NCBI GenBank assembly: GCA_965276675.1
Contig: OZ255624.1
Span: forward strand, 930,001 to 994,000
DNA length: 64,000 bases
Source: G965276675 sp965276675
GTDB lineage: Bacteria > Acidobacteriota > Terriglobia > Terriglobales > Acidobacteriaceae
Reading direction: 5' to 3'
How positions within the stretch are numbered: position 1 is the first letter of the stretch; every line of letters starts with the position of its first letter. Position numbers and translations under genes: made by a program. Under the pieces are notes generated by a model. That model worked only from the letters and a program-made list of their open reading frames with translations. It did not search any database and was not told where the DNA came from. Below, one piece after another: positions 25,872 through 35,690 of this stretch.

Positions 25872-28553
25872 TTGAAAAACTGGTGTTCTTCTTCGCTGCT
25901 GATGAGTGTGGCTCTGATGTTGACCGGAGCAGCCGTGGCGCAGAGTGTGCAGACCGGATTGCCTTTTCAGAATGCGGCGTTGCCGATCGAGCAGCGGGTA
26001 GACGATCTGGTGGGCCGCCTGACACTTGAGGAAAAAGTGTCGCAAATGCAGAATGGTGCGCCGGCTATTCCGCAGCTGGGCATTCCGGCGTACGACTGGT
26101 GGAACGAGGGGCTGCACGGTATTGCGCGCTCGGGCTACGCTACGGTCTTTCCGCAGGCGATCGGGATGGCCGCGACGTGGGATACGGGCGTGCTGCACGC
26201 GGTCGGGAGCACCATTGCGAACGAGGCCCGCGCGAAGAACAACGAGGCGCTGCGTCAGAGAATCCATTCGATCTACTTCGGGCTGACGATCTGGTCGCCT
26301 AATATCAACATCTTTCGCGATCCGCGATGGGGCCGCGGGCAGGAGACCTACGGCGAAGATCCGTACCTGACGGCGCGGCTCGGTGTGGCGTTTGCGACAG
26401 GCCTACAGGGCAGTGATCCGAAGTATCTGGAGACGGTGAGCACGCCGAAGCATTATGCGGTGCACAGCGGGCCGGAGTCGGAACGACATCGCTTTGATGT
26501 GACTCCGTCGCCCTTTGACCTGGAAGACACGTACCTGCCGGCGTTTCGCGCGACGATCACGGAGGCAAAGGCGGACTCGATCATGTGCGCCTATAACGAC
26601 GTGGACGGCGTGCCCGCGTGCGCCAACACGATGCTGCTGAAGGATACGCTTCGAGATGCATGGCACTTCAACGGTTACGTGACCTCCGACTGCGGCGCGA
26701 TCAAGGACTTCTACAGCAAGGACGGCCACCACTACAGCCCGGATATGGAACACGCCGGGGCAGCGGCGGTGCTGGCGGGCACAGACACGAACTGCGGCAC
26801 GGACTACCTCAAGCTGCCGCAGGCGGTGAAAGACGGCCTGCTGCCGCAGAGTGCGGTCGATACTGCAGTGAAGCGGTTATTTACAGCACGGATGCGGCTG
26901 GGGTTGTTCGACCCTGGATCGGCTGTCGCATATGCGCAGATTCCGTTTTCGGCGAACGACTCCGCTGAGCATCGTGAGTTTTCACTTGATGTCGCGCGCA
27001 AGTCGATGGTGCTGCTGAAGAACGAAGGCGGAGCACTGCCGCTCTCGAATGCCGCAAAGACCATCGCCGTGGTTGGCCCAAACGCCGCCTCGCTGCTGGC
27101 GCTGGAGGGCAACTATAACGGTGTGCCCTCCGCCCCGGTGCTGCCAATCGATGGTATGGAGCAGGAGTTCGGCGGGCGAGCGAAGGTCGTCTATGCGCAA
27201 GGATCTCCCTATGCTGAGGGTGTTGCGCTCCCCGTGCCGCGCACGCAATTTCATCCCGCGGCCGGCGATCCCGCACAAGGGCTCAAGGGCGAGTACTTCG
27301 GCAACGTAAACTTCTCAGGCAGCGCCGCCTTTACACGGGTAGACCCCCAGATCGATTTCGACTGGAACGCGGCGAGCCCAGGCTCTGGCGTGCCCGCGAA
27401 GAGCTTCAGTGTCCGCTGGTCGGGCACATTGTCCGCGCCCGCACCGGGTGACTACAGCTTCGCGGTCGAGTTCTCCAATTGCTACCCTTGCAGCGACCGC
27501 GAGAGCTACACCGTCTTCTTTGACGGAAAGCAGGTCGCCACGAACAGCACCTCCGACGCGAAGGAGTATCGCCCCAGTGAGACGCCGCCCTTGACGCTTC
27601 ATTTCGCGGACACAAAGCCGCACGCGATACGCATTGAGTACGCGCACCAGTCGGAGCTCTTTGGCGCGGGGATCACGCTCAAGTGGAAGCCGCCGGTCGA
27701 GGTTCTGCGCGACGACGCGGTGCGTGTGGCGAAGAGCGCGGATGCCGTCGTCGCATTCGTCGGTTTGAACTCAGAGCTCGAAGGAGAAGAGATGCCGCTG
27801 CACGTGCCGGGCTTTGCTGGTGGCGACCGCACCGACATTGTTCTTCCAGAGCCACAGCAAAGGCTGCTGGAAGCCGTTGCGGCAACAGGCAAACCGCTGA
27901 TCGTGGTGCTGATGAATGGGAGCGCACTGGCCGTGCCCTGGGCGCAGGGGCATGCGGCAGCGATTCTGGAGGCCTGGTATCCCGGAGAGGCGGGCGGGCG
28001 GGCGATCGCCGAGACACTGGCGGGCAAAAATAATCCGGCGGGCAGATTGCCGGTGACCTTCTATGCCTCCGTCGATCAGCTTCCGCCATTTACGGAGTAC
28101 TCGATGAAGAACCGGACATATCGATACTTCAAAGGGAAGCCGCTCTATGGCTTTGGCTATGGGCTCAGCTATACACATTTCTCGTACGCGGACCTCAAGA
28201 TTGATCACGCGGCGGTGCGCGCAGGCGATTCTGTAACAGCGGAAGTGACTATTCGCAATGAAGGCAAGCTCCCGGGGGATGAGGTGGCGGAGCTTTACCT
28301 TTCGCCGTCTGCCAGTCTGCCGGGTGCCAACCCGGCGCTCAAGGGCTTCCAGCGCGTGCATCTGGCTGCCGGGGAGGCGAAGCAGGTGCGTTTTGAACTG
28401 TCGCCGCGGGATGTGAGTACGGTGAGCGAGGATGGGAGACGCAGTGTGCAATCGGGTAAGTACACGATGTTTGTTGGTGGAGGGCAGCCGGCGGAGGCAG
28501 CGCACCAGTCGGCGGAGTTCACGGTTGAGGGTACTGCACCGCTACCAAAATAA
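25872..28553 (+). CDS. GH3 beta-xylosidase / beta-glucosidase with PA14 insert
   Basis: 893 residues from a TTG at 25872, chosen because GGAGG is seven bases upstream and it yields a clean signal peptide (MKNWCSSSLLMSVALMLTGA, then AVAQ). GH3 TIM barrel: PAYDWWNEGLHGIARSG, NINIFRDPRWGRGQETYGED, and the nucleophile Asp273 in NGYVTSDCGAI; TSDC rather than TSDW is typical of the xylosidase branch. An (alpha/beta) sandwich is interrupted by a PA14 carbohydrate-binding domain (about 470-605, GLKGEYFGNVNFSG). An Fn3-like domain closes the protein (about 785-885). Cleaves xylo- or cello-oligosaccharides in the periplasm or outside. It converges on xylulokinase. Confidence 0.9.
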   Translation: MKNWCSSSLLMSVALMLTGAAVAQSVQTGLPFQNAALPIEQRVDDLVGRLTLEEKVSQMQNGAPAIPQLGIPAYDWWNEGLHGIARSGYATVFPQAIGMAATWDTGVLHAVGSTIANEARAKNNEALRQRIHSIYFGLTIWSPNINIFRDPRWGRGQETYGEDPYLTARLGVAFATGLQGSDPKYLETVSTPKHYAVHSGPESERHRFDVTPSPFDLEDTYLPAFRATITEAKADSIMCAYNDVDGVPACANTMLLKDTLRDAWHFNGYVTSDCGAIKDFYSKDGHHYSPDMEHAGAAAVLAGTDTNCGTDYLKLPQAVKDGLLPQSAVDTAVKRLFTARMRLGLFDPGSAVAYAQIPFSANDSAEHREFSLDVARKSMVLLKNEGGALPLSNAAKTIAVVGPNAASLLALEGNYNGVPSAPVLPIDGMEQEFGGRAKVVYAQGSPYAEGVALPVPRTQFHPAAGDPAQGLKGEYFGNVNFSGSAAFTRVDPQIDFDWNAASPGSGVPAKSFSVRWSGTLSAPAPGDYSFAVEFSNCYPCSDRESYTVFFDGKQVATNSTSDAKEYRPSETPPLTLHFADTKPHAIRIEYAHQSELFGAGITLKWKPPVEVLRDDAVRVAKSADAVVAFVGLNSELEGEEMPLHVPGFAGGDRTDIVLPEPQQRLLEAVAATGKPLIVVLMNGSALAVPWAQGHAAAILEAWYPGEAGGRAIAETLAGKNNPAGRLPVTFYASVDQLPPFTEYSMKNRTYRYFKGKPLYGFGYGLSYTHFSYADLKIDHAAVRAGDSVTAEVTIRNEGKLPGDEVAELYLSPSASLPGANPALKGFQRVHLAAGEAKQVRFELSPRDVSTVSEDGRRSVQSGKYTMFVGGGQPAEAAHQSAEFTVEGTAPLPK

Positions 28554-28600
28554 AGTTTTCGGAGCGACCCACACCAGTTGCTTAGCAGGCCGCTCCGCAA

Positions 28601-30112
28601 TTACGTGAGCGCAGCCTGAAAGAACGGCTTTAGCGCGGGATAGACCGCGCGATAGAGCTCGTACTGACGTGCGAGTACGGCGACGTTTGCAGGGATGGGC
28701 GGCACGCGCAGACTCACCTTTACTACTGCGTCGCAGGCGGCGTCTGCCGAAGCCCAGACACCAGCGCCCACACCAGCGAGCACCGCAGCCCCATAGGCGG
28801 CGCCTTCTTCGGCGGCGACCAGCTCGACTGGCTGGCCGTAGACGTCGGCCTGGACTTGCCGCCAGAGCGCCGACCGCGCGCCACCGCCGCCGAGCCGGAT
28901 CTCGCGAACGGGCACGCCGATCTCGCCGAAGATGGTGAAGGTGTCTTTGAGGCTGAAGGCTACGCCTTCCAGGATGGCGCGAAGAATATGGCTGCGGCGA
29001 TGCGCGGCGGTGAGGCCGAGCAAAGCTCCGCGTGCCTCGGGATCCAGGTGTGGTGTGCGTTCTCCCATGAGGTATGGCGCCCATATGACACCCCCGGCGC
29101 CGACCGGGGCAGTCGCGGCTTCTGCAGCAAGGCTGTCATAGGGGTCGCGATTGGAGTCGACGGCGATGTTGATACCGAAGGTGTCACGGAACCAGCGTAG
29201 CGAGAGGCCTGCCGCCTGCGTGACGCCCATCACATGCCAGCGATTCGGCATGGCATGGCAGAAGGTGTGAAGGCGGTCCAGCGGATCGAGCGTGGGCTGG
29301 TCGGTTGCGGCAAAGACCACCCCAGAGGTGCCGATGGTAGCGCTCACATCGCCGGGACGCACGATGCCCATGCCAAGCGCGCCCGCTGCTTGATCTCCAG
29401 CTCCAGCGACCACGGGTGTGCCCACCCGCAGCCCCGTTGCTTCCGCAGCGCTCTGCGTGATCTGGCCAACGATCTCCTGACACTCGTAGAGCCTGGGCAG
29501 GATCTCCTCCGTCAGCCCGACGGCCGCCAGCATCTCGGCCGACCAGCGGCGGTGCGCTACGTCCAGCAGAAGCGTGCCAGAGGCGTCCGCGACATCGATG
29601 GCACGCTCGCCTGTCAGGCAGAGTCGAACGTAATCCTTGGGGAGAAGAAAGCTACGGAAGCGCGCCCAGATCTGTGGCTCATGCTCGCGCACCCAGAGCA
29701 GTTTGGTGAGCGTGAAGTTGGTGAGAGCGGGATTGGAGGTGAGCTGGATGAGCCGTTCAGCGCCCACGGTGCGGGTGAGCCACGCGGCTTGTTCAGCAGT
29801 GCGCTGATCGCACCAGATGAGCGAGGGACGCAGCACGGCGTTCGCTTCGTCCAGCAGAACAGCGCCGTGCATCTGGCCGGAGAGACCGACGCATGCGACC
29901 TCCCCGGCTGGTGTGTTTGTCTTGCGTAGCACCTGCTGAATTGCACCCCGCGCAGCATGCCACCAGTCAGCCGGGTCTTGCTCCGCCCAGCCAGGTTCAG
30001 GCGAGGTGAAGGCTGCGTGCTCGTGAATGGCGGAGCCGCATACAGTTCCGGCCTCGTCTATCAGCAAGGCACGGGTGCCTCCGGTTCCTACATCCACGCC
30101 AAGCAGGTTCAT
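28601..30112 (-). CDS. xylB: Xylulokinase
   Basis: 503 residues; phosphorylates D-xylulose to enter the pentose phosphate pathway. MNLLGVDVGTGGTRALLIDE is the FGGY ATP-binding start; GLSGQMHGAVLLDE binds the sugar; VAGAGDQAAGALGMG holds the catalytic Asp (about residue 237); and RLGGGGARSALWRQVQAD is the C-terminal FGGY signature. Length is normal. It faces the GH3 xylosidase across only 47 bases, so the pair probably serves xylan use together with tkt and tal elsewhere in the window. The promoter lies in the segment shared with the dispersed repeat at 30.2 kb. Confidence 0.93.
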   Translation of the reverse strand: MNLLGVDVGTGGTRALLIDEAGTVCGSAIHEHAAFTSPEPGWAEQDPADWWHAARGAIQQVLRKTNTPAGEVACVGLSGQMHGAVLLDEANAVLRPSLIWCDQRTAEQAAWLTRTVGAERLIQLTSNPALTNFTLTKLLWVREHEPQIWARFRSFLLPKDYVRLCLTGERAIDVADASGTLLLDVAHRRWSAEMLAAVGLTEEILPRLYECQEIVGQITQSAAEATGLRVGTPVVAGAGDQAAGALGMGIVRPGDVSATIGTSGVVFAATDQPTLDPLDRLHTFCHAMPNRWHVMGVTQAAGLSLRWFRDTFGINIAVDSNRDPYDSLAAEAATAPVGAGGVIWAPYLMGERTPHLDPEARGALLGLTAAHRRSHILRAILEGVAFSLKDTFTIFGEIGVPVREIRLGGGGARSALWRQVQADVYGQPVELVAAEEGAAYGAAVLAGVGAGVWASADAACDAVVKVSLRVPPIPANVAVLARQYELYRAVYPALKPFFQAALT

Positions 30113-30170
30113 TGTGCCTTCCTGTATGTCTGGTCTATCGATTTCATCGTAATCGCTTTATGATTCTCCA

Positions 30171-30282
30171 GACCATTTCAGGATAGGTGTGGACCGGCGA
30201 ACAGAGGTGAACGTGGCCATTCTTTGAGGAACGGCCACACCGAGCGGGTTTTCGCACCATTCGCAGGACCCTGAAAATGGTC
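30171..30282. repeat. CCAGTTTCAGGG-type inverted-end element, copy A
   Basis: Ends GACCATTTCAGGATA (30171-30185) and GGACCCTGAAAATGGTC (30266-30282) are inverted copies of each other with one gap. Inside is a hairpin, GTGGCC..TTTGAGG..GGCCAC, within a core that matches copies B (38958-39099, opposite orientation) and C (63079-63188). It lies between the divergent xylB and GH20 genes. Confidence 0.75.
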
Positions 30283-30319
30283 CATCGCAGGCTTGGGTGG
30301 TGTGGCATGCATGGAAGGT

Positions 30320-32506
30320 ATGAGCTCCGATCTGGAATTCGGGCGATACCGGAGAAAGTCATTGATCTTTGGCAGGCGAGTTGACACGGGCAAGCAGGGT
30401 GACACGAGAGCTACACGACGGGGCGGGCTGGCGTTGCGGGCGGTCCTCCGCATCAGCATGGGAGTGATTCTGGTACCGCTCGTCGCTACGGGACAGCTGG
30501 CCAGAGCAGAGGCTGCGTCGCCTGTGCTCCCTCCCGTTTTCACCAACACGCTGATGCCTGAGCCCTCATCGCTCGCAGTGCAGCCGGGCGCTTTTAAGAT
30601 CGAGAGCTCGATGACGGTCGGCTTTACCGGTGTTCATGACGAACTGCTCGAAGCTGCGACGGAGCGAGCACTGAGGCAGCTGGAGAACGCCACTGGTGTG
30701 GAGCTCAGCAGAGGCTTTTCCGCAAGCCCCGGCAGCGCGGCGGTGCAGATCGACGTGCATCAAGCGTCCCCGACGGTGCAGTCGCTGGAAGAGGACGAGT
30801 CATACTCGCTGAAGGCCGGCACCGGAACTGTAATCCTGACATCTGTAACCGTGGTGGGAGCAATGCATGGATTGCAGACGCTGCTGCAGCTGGTGCATAG
30901 CAACCATGACGGTTACTTTTTGCCAGCCGTTACGATCACTGACACGCCGCGCTTTCGCTGGCGCGGCTTGATGATTGACGCTGGACGGCACTTCGAGCCA
31001 GTGCCGGTGATCCTGCGGACGCTTGATGGGATGGCGGCGGTGAAGCTCAATGTCTTTCATTGGCACCTGACCGAAGACCAGGGCTTCCGCGTGGAGAGCC
31101 TGCGCTTTCCCAAGCTGCAGGGGATGGGGTCCGACGGACTCTTCTACACGCAGGAGCAGGTGCGGCAGGTGGTCGCGTATGCGCGTGCGCGCGGCATTCG
31201 CGTGGTTCCGGAGTTCGATATGCCGGGGCACACGACGAGTTGGTTTGCCGGCTATCCAGAGCTGGCCAGCGGCCCGGGCCCGTACCAGGTGCAGCGGCGT
31301 TTTGGCATCCACGATCCTGCCTTCGACCCCACACGGGAGAGCACGTATAAGTTTCTGGATGCGTTTCTCGGCGAGATGGCGGCGCTCTTCCCCGATAGCT
31401 ACATGCATATCGGCGGCGATGAGAGCGATGGAAAACAGTGGATGGCGAATCCTGCGATCCGCGCCTTCATGCAAAGCCACGGGATCAAGGACACGGCGGG
31501 ATTGCAGGTCTACTTCAACCAGCGCGTGCCTAAAATTCTGACCAAGTACCACAAGCACATGGTGGGATGGGATGAGATCTTCACGCCGGGGCTACCGAAG
31601 GACATTGTTGTTCAGTCGTGGCGTGGCGTGGAGTCGCTGAGCAAAGGCGCGAAGAGTGGCTATCAGGGCATTCTTTCAGCTCCGTATTATCTCGATGCGA
31701 TGAAGAGCGCAGGCACGCACTACCTCGCGGACCCCGTGCCTGCGGATTCAGATCTGACCGCGAGCGAACGTCAGCTGATTCTTGGAGGAGAGGTCTGTAT
31801 GTGGGGCGAGCATATCTCACCGGAGACGATCGACTCACGCATCTGGCCGCGCACGGCAGCGATGGCGGAGCGTTTCTGGTCCCCTGCTTCAACGCGCGAC
31901 GTGGACGATATGTACCGGCGGCTGCGGGTGATGTCACTGCGGCTGGATGCGCTCGGCTTGACGCAGATCTCTGGTCCAGAGCGCATGCAGCGTCAGCTTG
32001 CGGAGGCGGCCGTCTCGCCAGAGTTCACAACGCTTACCTCCGTATTGGAGCCGGTAAGCTTCAGTGACCGGTATGAGTTGCAGGGCACGGACCAGCTGAC
32101 GCCGCTGGACCGGCTGGTAGATGCCGTGGCTCCCGACCCGCCATCGAGGCATGAGTTCGAGGTTGCGGTGCGGAAGTTCCTCGCCGCTGCGCCGGATCAT
32201 GGCCGGAGTAGCGCGGAGCTCGAAGATATCTTCCGCAACTGGCAAGCCACGGCGCCAACACTGCAGTTGTGGATGCAGGGTCAGCCACGTCTGGCGGACG
32301 ATGCTCCACGCGCCGGGCAGCTCGCGGAGCTAGGGCGGATCGGCAGCGAAGCGATCTACTACACCGAGGCGCACGCTATGCCACCCTCGGGATGGCAACA
32401 AAAACAGCTTGCGCAGATTGACGCTATTGCCGCGAGGAAGAGCCTGGTGCGGTTTACGGTTCTCGATCCTTTGCGAGAGCTGGTCGCTGCAGCGAGCAAA
32501 AGGTAA
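30320..32506 (+). CDS. Beta-N-acetylhexosaminidase, GH20
   Basis: About 728 residues; removes terminal GlcNAc or GalNAc from chito-oligosaccharides or glycans by substrate-assisted catalysis. An N-terminal basic region precedes a hydrophobic export segment (ISMGVILVPLVATGQLARAEA, about 40-60). The non-catalytic GH20b domain (about 75-195) leads into the TIM barrel from FRWRGLMIDAGRHF. VKLNVFHWHLTEDQGFR and the catalytic pair Asp-Glu in YMHIGGDESDG (about 366-369) are clear, and GEVCMWGEHI is the usual late-barrel motif. The start is uncertain: TTG 30293, ATG 30311 or ATG 30320. The SIS-domain gene downstream suggests amino-sugar use. Confidence 0.9.
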   Translation: MSSDLEFGRYRRKSLIFGRRVDTGKQGDTRATRRGGLALRAVLRISMGVILVPLVATGQLARAEAASPVLPPVFTNTLMPEPSSLAVQPGAFKIESSMTVGFTGVHDELLEAATERALRQLENATGVELSRGFSASPGSAAVQIDVHQASPTVQSLEEDESYSLKAGTGTVILTSVTVVGAMHGLQTLLQLVHSNHDGYFLPAVTITDTPRFRWRGLMIDAGRHFEPVPVILRTLDGMAAVKLNVFHWHLTEDQGFRVESLRFPKLQGMGSDGLFYTQEQVRQVVAYARARGIRVVPEFDMPGHTTSWFAGYPELASGPGPYQVQRRFGIHDPAFDPTRESTYKFLDAFLGEMAALFPDSYMHIGGDESDGKQWMANPAIRAFMQSHGIKDTAGLQVYFNQRVPKILTKYHKHMVGWDEIFTPGLPKDIVVQSWRGVESLSKGAKSGYQGILSAPYYLDAMKSAGTHYLADPVPADSDLTASERQLILGGEVCMWGEHISPETIDSRIWPRTAAMAERFWSPASTRDVDDMYRRLRVMSLRLDALGLTQISGPERMQRQLAEAAVSPEFTTLTSVLEPVSFSDRYELQGTDQLTPLDRLVDAVAPDPPSRHEFEVAVRKFLAAAPDHGRSSAELEDIFRNWQATAPTLQLWMQGQPRLADDAPRAGQLAELGRIGSEAIYYTEAHAMPPSGWQQKQLAQIDAIAARKSLVRFTVLDPLRELVAAASKR

Positions 32507-32759
32507 CCGCCAGAGACGCCGTACGCGTATGTCTATCGATAGTGTGGCAGGTAGTCCAGGCGTTCGCTAGATCAGTGCCGACCCAGGCGGCCGGAGTGTG
32601 TGGAAATGGTGCAAAGCGCGTACGTCACGCTCGAAGTGTGTGTCGAAACGGTGGAGCGGCCAAAACGGCGGAAGGTGTAGGGGCCGCGTTACACCCTGCT
32701 TGAGGAGGATGTCCGTGCCGTTGCTTCGGTGCTTACGCGCGACTCACGCGCTTGATGCT

Positions 32760-33929
32760 CTACTCCACGACGACGGCTTTCACCAGGTTGCGCGGCCGAT
32801 CCACATCGACGTCCTTTTCGAGCGCGATGAAGTAGGCGAAGAGCTGTAGCGGAACCACTTCCGGAATAGGCAGCAGATGCTCGAGCGTCGGCTCTACAGA
32901 GACGTAGTCGTCGGCTAACTCCGGCACCTTGGTGTCGCTCGCGTTGACGATGGCCAGCACGCGTGCCCCCTGCTTCTTGACCGTCGCTAGCAGTTGCAGC
33001 GTCTTCTCGTAACGCTGTAAGGACTCGGCGTCGGCGTGGTCGACCGTGGCAATCACGATCAGCGGCACGCTGTCGCTTACCAGGGCATTCGGTCCGTGCA
33101 GTAACTCGCCAGAGGGATAGCCCTCCGCGTGCACATACGAAGACTCCTTCAGCTTCAGCGCGCCTTCGCGCGCGATGGGGTAGTGGACTCCGCGGCCAAG
33201 ATAGAGGAAGGTCGTAGCGTTGCTGTACTTGCCCGAGAGCGCTGCGATCTGGCGCTCCCATCCAGGCAGCTGTTTCGTGAGGAGGGCCGGAATCTGCGTG
33301 AGAGCTTCCAGTCGTTCGGCGATCTCGTCGCGCGACAAGGCCGACCGCACCTCGGCTGCGGCCAGAGCCAGCAGGTAGAGCACAACGAGCTGGGTGGTGA
33401 AGCTCTTGGTGGCTGGAATGGCCAGCTCCTGACCGGCTTCCGTGGTGAGCGCGATGTCGGATTCGCGCATCATGGAGGAGGCCGCGACATTTGTAACTGC
33501 CATAGTTCCCTGGCAGCGGCGGATCACCTCGCGCAGCGCGGCAAGCGTGTCCGCCGTCTCGCCGGACTGCGAGACCACGATCACCCCCGCGTCTTTGAGA
33601 GCACGGTCTGGGCGGAAGGTGTATTCGCTGGCGTATTCCACCTCCACGGCAAGGCCGCTCATATCTTCCAGCATGATCTCCGCAGCTAACCCCGCATGCC
33701 GGCTTGAACCGCTGGCTGCGATCACGACGGAGGGGTGCTGGCGAAACCAGGCCCGCACTGGACCAAAGATCTTTTCACGCAGTCCAAAATCCTTCGTGTA
33801 GCGGGACAGCGCACGCTCAATTGCCTCCGGCTGCTCGTAGATTTCGCGCAGCATAGCGTGGGCAAAATTAGATCTGTGCTCCGGTGACATCTCCGGGTTG
33901 CTGGTCTCACTGGTTTTGGATTCTGTCAT
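32760..33929 (-). CDS. Two-SIS-domain sugar-phosphate isomerase/deaminase (GlmS-like C-half)
   Basis: 389 residues. ATG 33929 (with GGGGAC upstream) is preferred over a longer frame. Two SIS domains: ASGSSRHAGLAAE with VVSQSGETADTLAAL, then LGRGVHYPIAREGALKLKE. It keeps the isomerase residues of GlmS, in HAEGYPSGELLHGPNAL and the C-terminal RNLVKAVVVE lysine, but lacks the glutaminase domain. Such stand-alone proteins act as glucosamine-6-phosphate deaminases (NagB-II/AgaS type) or fructosamine enzymes. Proximity to a GH20 hexosaminidase favours GlcN6P deamination to fructose-6-phosphate. The 253 bases before it (32507-32759) hold nothing I can name. Confidence 0.8.
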   Translation of the reverse strand: MTESKTSETSNPEMSPEHRSNFAHAMLREIYEQPEAIERALSRYTKDFGLREKIFGPVRAWFRQHPSVVIAASGSSRHAGLAAEIMLEDMSGLAVEVEYASEYTFRPDRALKDAGVIVVSQSGETADTLAALREVIRRCQGTMAVTNVAASSMMRESDIALTTEAGQELAIPATKSFTTQLVVLYLLALAAAEVRSALSRDEIAERLEALTQIPALLTKQLPGWERQIAALSGKYSNATTFLYLGRGVHYPIAREGALKLKESSYVHAEGYPSGELLHGPNALVSDSVPLIVIATVDHADAESLQRYEKTLQLLATVKKQGARVLAIVNASDTKVPELADDYVSVEPTLEHLLPIPEVVPLQLFAYFIALEKDVDVDRPRNLVKAVVVE

Positions 33930-34088
33930 TGTCTGTCCCCAGATCGCCAACTTCGTTTTGGTCCGTTTATAGCTAAATCGATGATAAAGCGGCTCCAGGC
34001 GTTCGCAGGTTTTTTGCACAGCGGCCTGCTGTTCAAAAGCGGCCTGCACCTTTGTGATAAACCAATCGGTAGCAGCAAGGAGAGAACC

Positions 34089-35648
34089 ATGTCCCCCGAC
34101 AGCTCACAGACGCTTGTTCCCATTCCCCACTCCAGTCGCAGACGGCCGCACCATGGTAAGCACATCGGCAAGACGGCTCCTGATAACGAGATCACAGTCA
34201 CGGTGGTGCTCAAGCGCAAGAACCCGCTGGAGCTCCCTCAGCTGAATGGGCGCCAGTTGACCCGGGAGGAGTATGCGAATACCTACGGCGCGCCACCGGA
34301 AGCGATCGATCAGGTCCGCGCCTTTGCGGAGCGCCACGGTTTGACCGTAGAGGATGCCAGTGCGGAGCGGCGCCGCGTGTTCCTGCGTGGCACTGTGGGC
34401 GCCCTGGAACAGGCATTCGGCGTGCAGCTGCAGGACTATGAGGATCCGCAGGACAGCAGCAGCCGCTTTCACGCCTTTGAAGGCGACGTGCACGTGCCGG
34501 AGGCAGAGCTGGGCGTGGTGGAAGCTGTGCTCGGGCTGGACTCACAGCCGATTGCGCGGTCACATATGCGCCGCCTGCAGGGGATCGTCGGAGCACAGCC
34601 GCATGCGACGGCTGGAACGTTTACGCCGCCGCAGGTCGCCAAAGCCTACGACTACCCGACGGGTGTGAATGGGGCGGGGCAGACGATTGGGCTGATCGAG
34701 TTGGGTGGCGGGTTTAACGCAAGCGACATCCAGACGTACTTCGGGCAGCTCGGCATCCCGGCGCCCACGGTCGTCGCTGTGGCAGTCGATGGTGGAGCCA
34801 ATGCGCCGGGCGATCCCAGCGGGGCTGATGGCGAGGTAGCACTCGACATTCAGGTGGCAGGTGCGATTGCACCCGGGGCCAAGATCGCAGTGTACTTCGC
34901 CCCGAATACGAATCAGGGATTTCAGGACGCCATCTCGCAGGCGATCCACGACACGGCGAATAAGCCTTCGGTGATCTCGATCTCTTGGGGTGGGCCGGAG
35001 TCGTCCTGGTCGCAAAATACACTGAGCAGCTTTGACAACACACTGCAGGGGGCTGCAGCGCTGGGGATCACGGTCACGGTAGCGTGCGGGGATAGTGGAT
35101 CGAGTGACGGCCAGACGGACGGCGCAGATCACGTGGACTTTCCGGCATCGAGCCCGCATGTGCTGGCGTGCGGGGGCACCCAGCTCACGGTCAGCAACGG
35201 CGTGCGGCAGAGTGAAGTGGTGTGGAACGACATGACGAAGGGTGGCGGTGCTACGGGGGGTGGCGTGAGCGGCTTCTTCGCGCTGCCCAGCTGGCAGGCG
35301 AATGCGAAGGTGCCGAAGCCATCCGGAAGCGCCGGGGGGCGCGGCGTGCCGGATGTGGCCGGGGACGCTGCTCCGTCGACAGGCTACTCAATTCTGGTAG
35401 ACGGCCAGCAGCAGGTGGTCGGAGGTACGAGCGCCGTTGCTCCGCTGTGGGCCGCGCTGGTGGCATTAGTGAATCAGAAGACGGGAAAGTCGGCTGGTTT
35501 TCTGAATCCGACCTTGTATGGAGCTGGCGAGAGCGTTTTCTTCGATGTAACGCAGGGTAGCAATGGGAGCTTCCAGGCCGGGGCGGGTTGGGACCCGTGC
35601 ACTGGCCTAGGCAGCCCAGATGGGCAGAAGGTAGCTGGGCTATTCTAA
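34089..35648 (+). CDS. Sedolisin (S53) protease, kumamolisin-like
   Basis: 519 residues from ATG 34089, preceded by AAGGAG; an earlier in-frame start would overlap the neighbouring gene's promoter. Acid-active serine-carboxyl peptidase. The pro-domain (about 1-170, VTVVLKRKNPLELP) is followed by the catalytic domain opening with GQTIGLIELGGGF. Catalytic Glu249 and Asp253 lie in DGEVALDIQVAG, Ser448 in GGTSAVAPLWAAL, with SISWGGPES and GDSGSSDG as conserved landmarks and the C-terminal calcium site near GWDPCTGLGSPDG. No ordinary signal peptide is visible, as in kumamolisin itself; the export route is unclear. Confidence 0.93.
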   Translation: MSPDSSQTLVPIPHSSRRRPHHGKHIGKTAPDNEITVTVVLKRKNPLELPQLNGRQLTREEYANTYGAPPEAIDQVRAFAERHGLTVEDASAERRRVFLRGTVGALEQAFGVQLQDYEDPQDSSSRFHAFEGDVHVPEAELGVVEAVLGLDSQPIARSHMRRLQGIVGAQPHATAGTFTPPQVAKAYDYPTGVNGAGQTIGLIELGGGFNASDIQTYFGQLGIPAPTVVAVAVDGGANAPGDPSGADGEVALDIQVAGAIAPGAKIAVYFAPNTNQGFQDAISQAIHDTANKPSVISISWGGPESSWSQNTLSSFDNTLQGAAALGITVTVACGDSGSSDGQTDGADHVDFPASSPHVLACGGTQLTVSNGVRQSEVVWNDMTKGGGATGGGVSGFFALPSWQANAKVPKPSGSAGGRGVPDVAGDAAPSTGYSILVDGQQQVVGGTSAVAPLWAALVALVNQKTGKSAGFLNPTLYGAGESVFFDVTQGSNGSFQAGAGWDPCTGLGSPDGQKVAGLF

Positions 35649-35690
35649 GGGTACGGCTAGCCGGCTCTGAGAACGATCGTCCAAAGTCGG

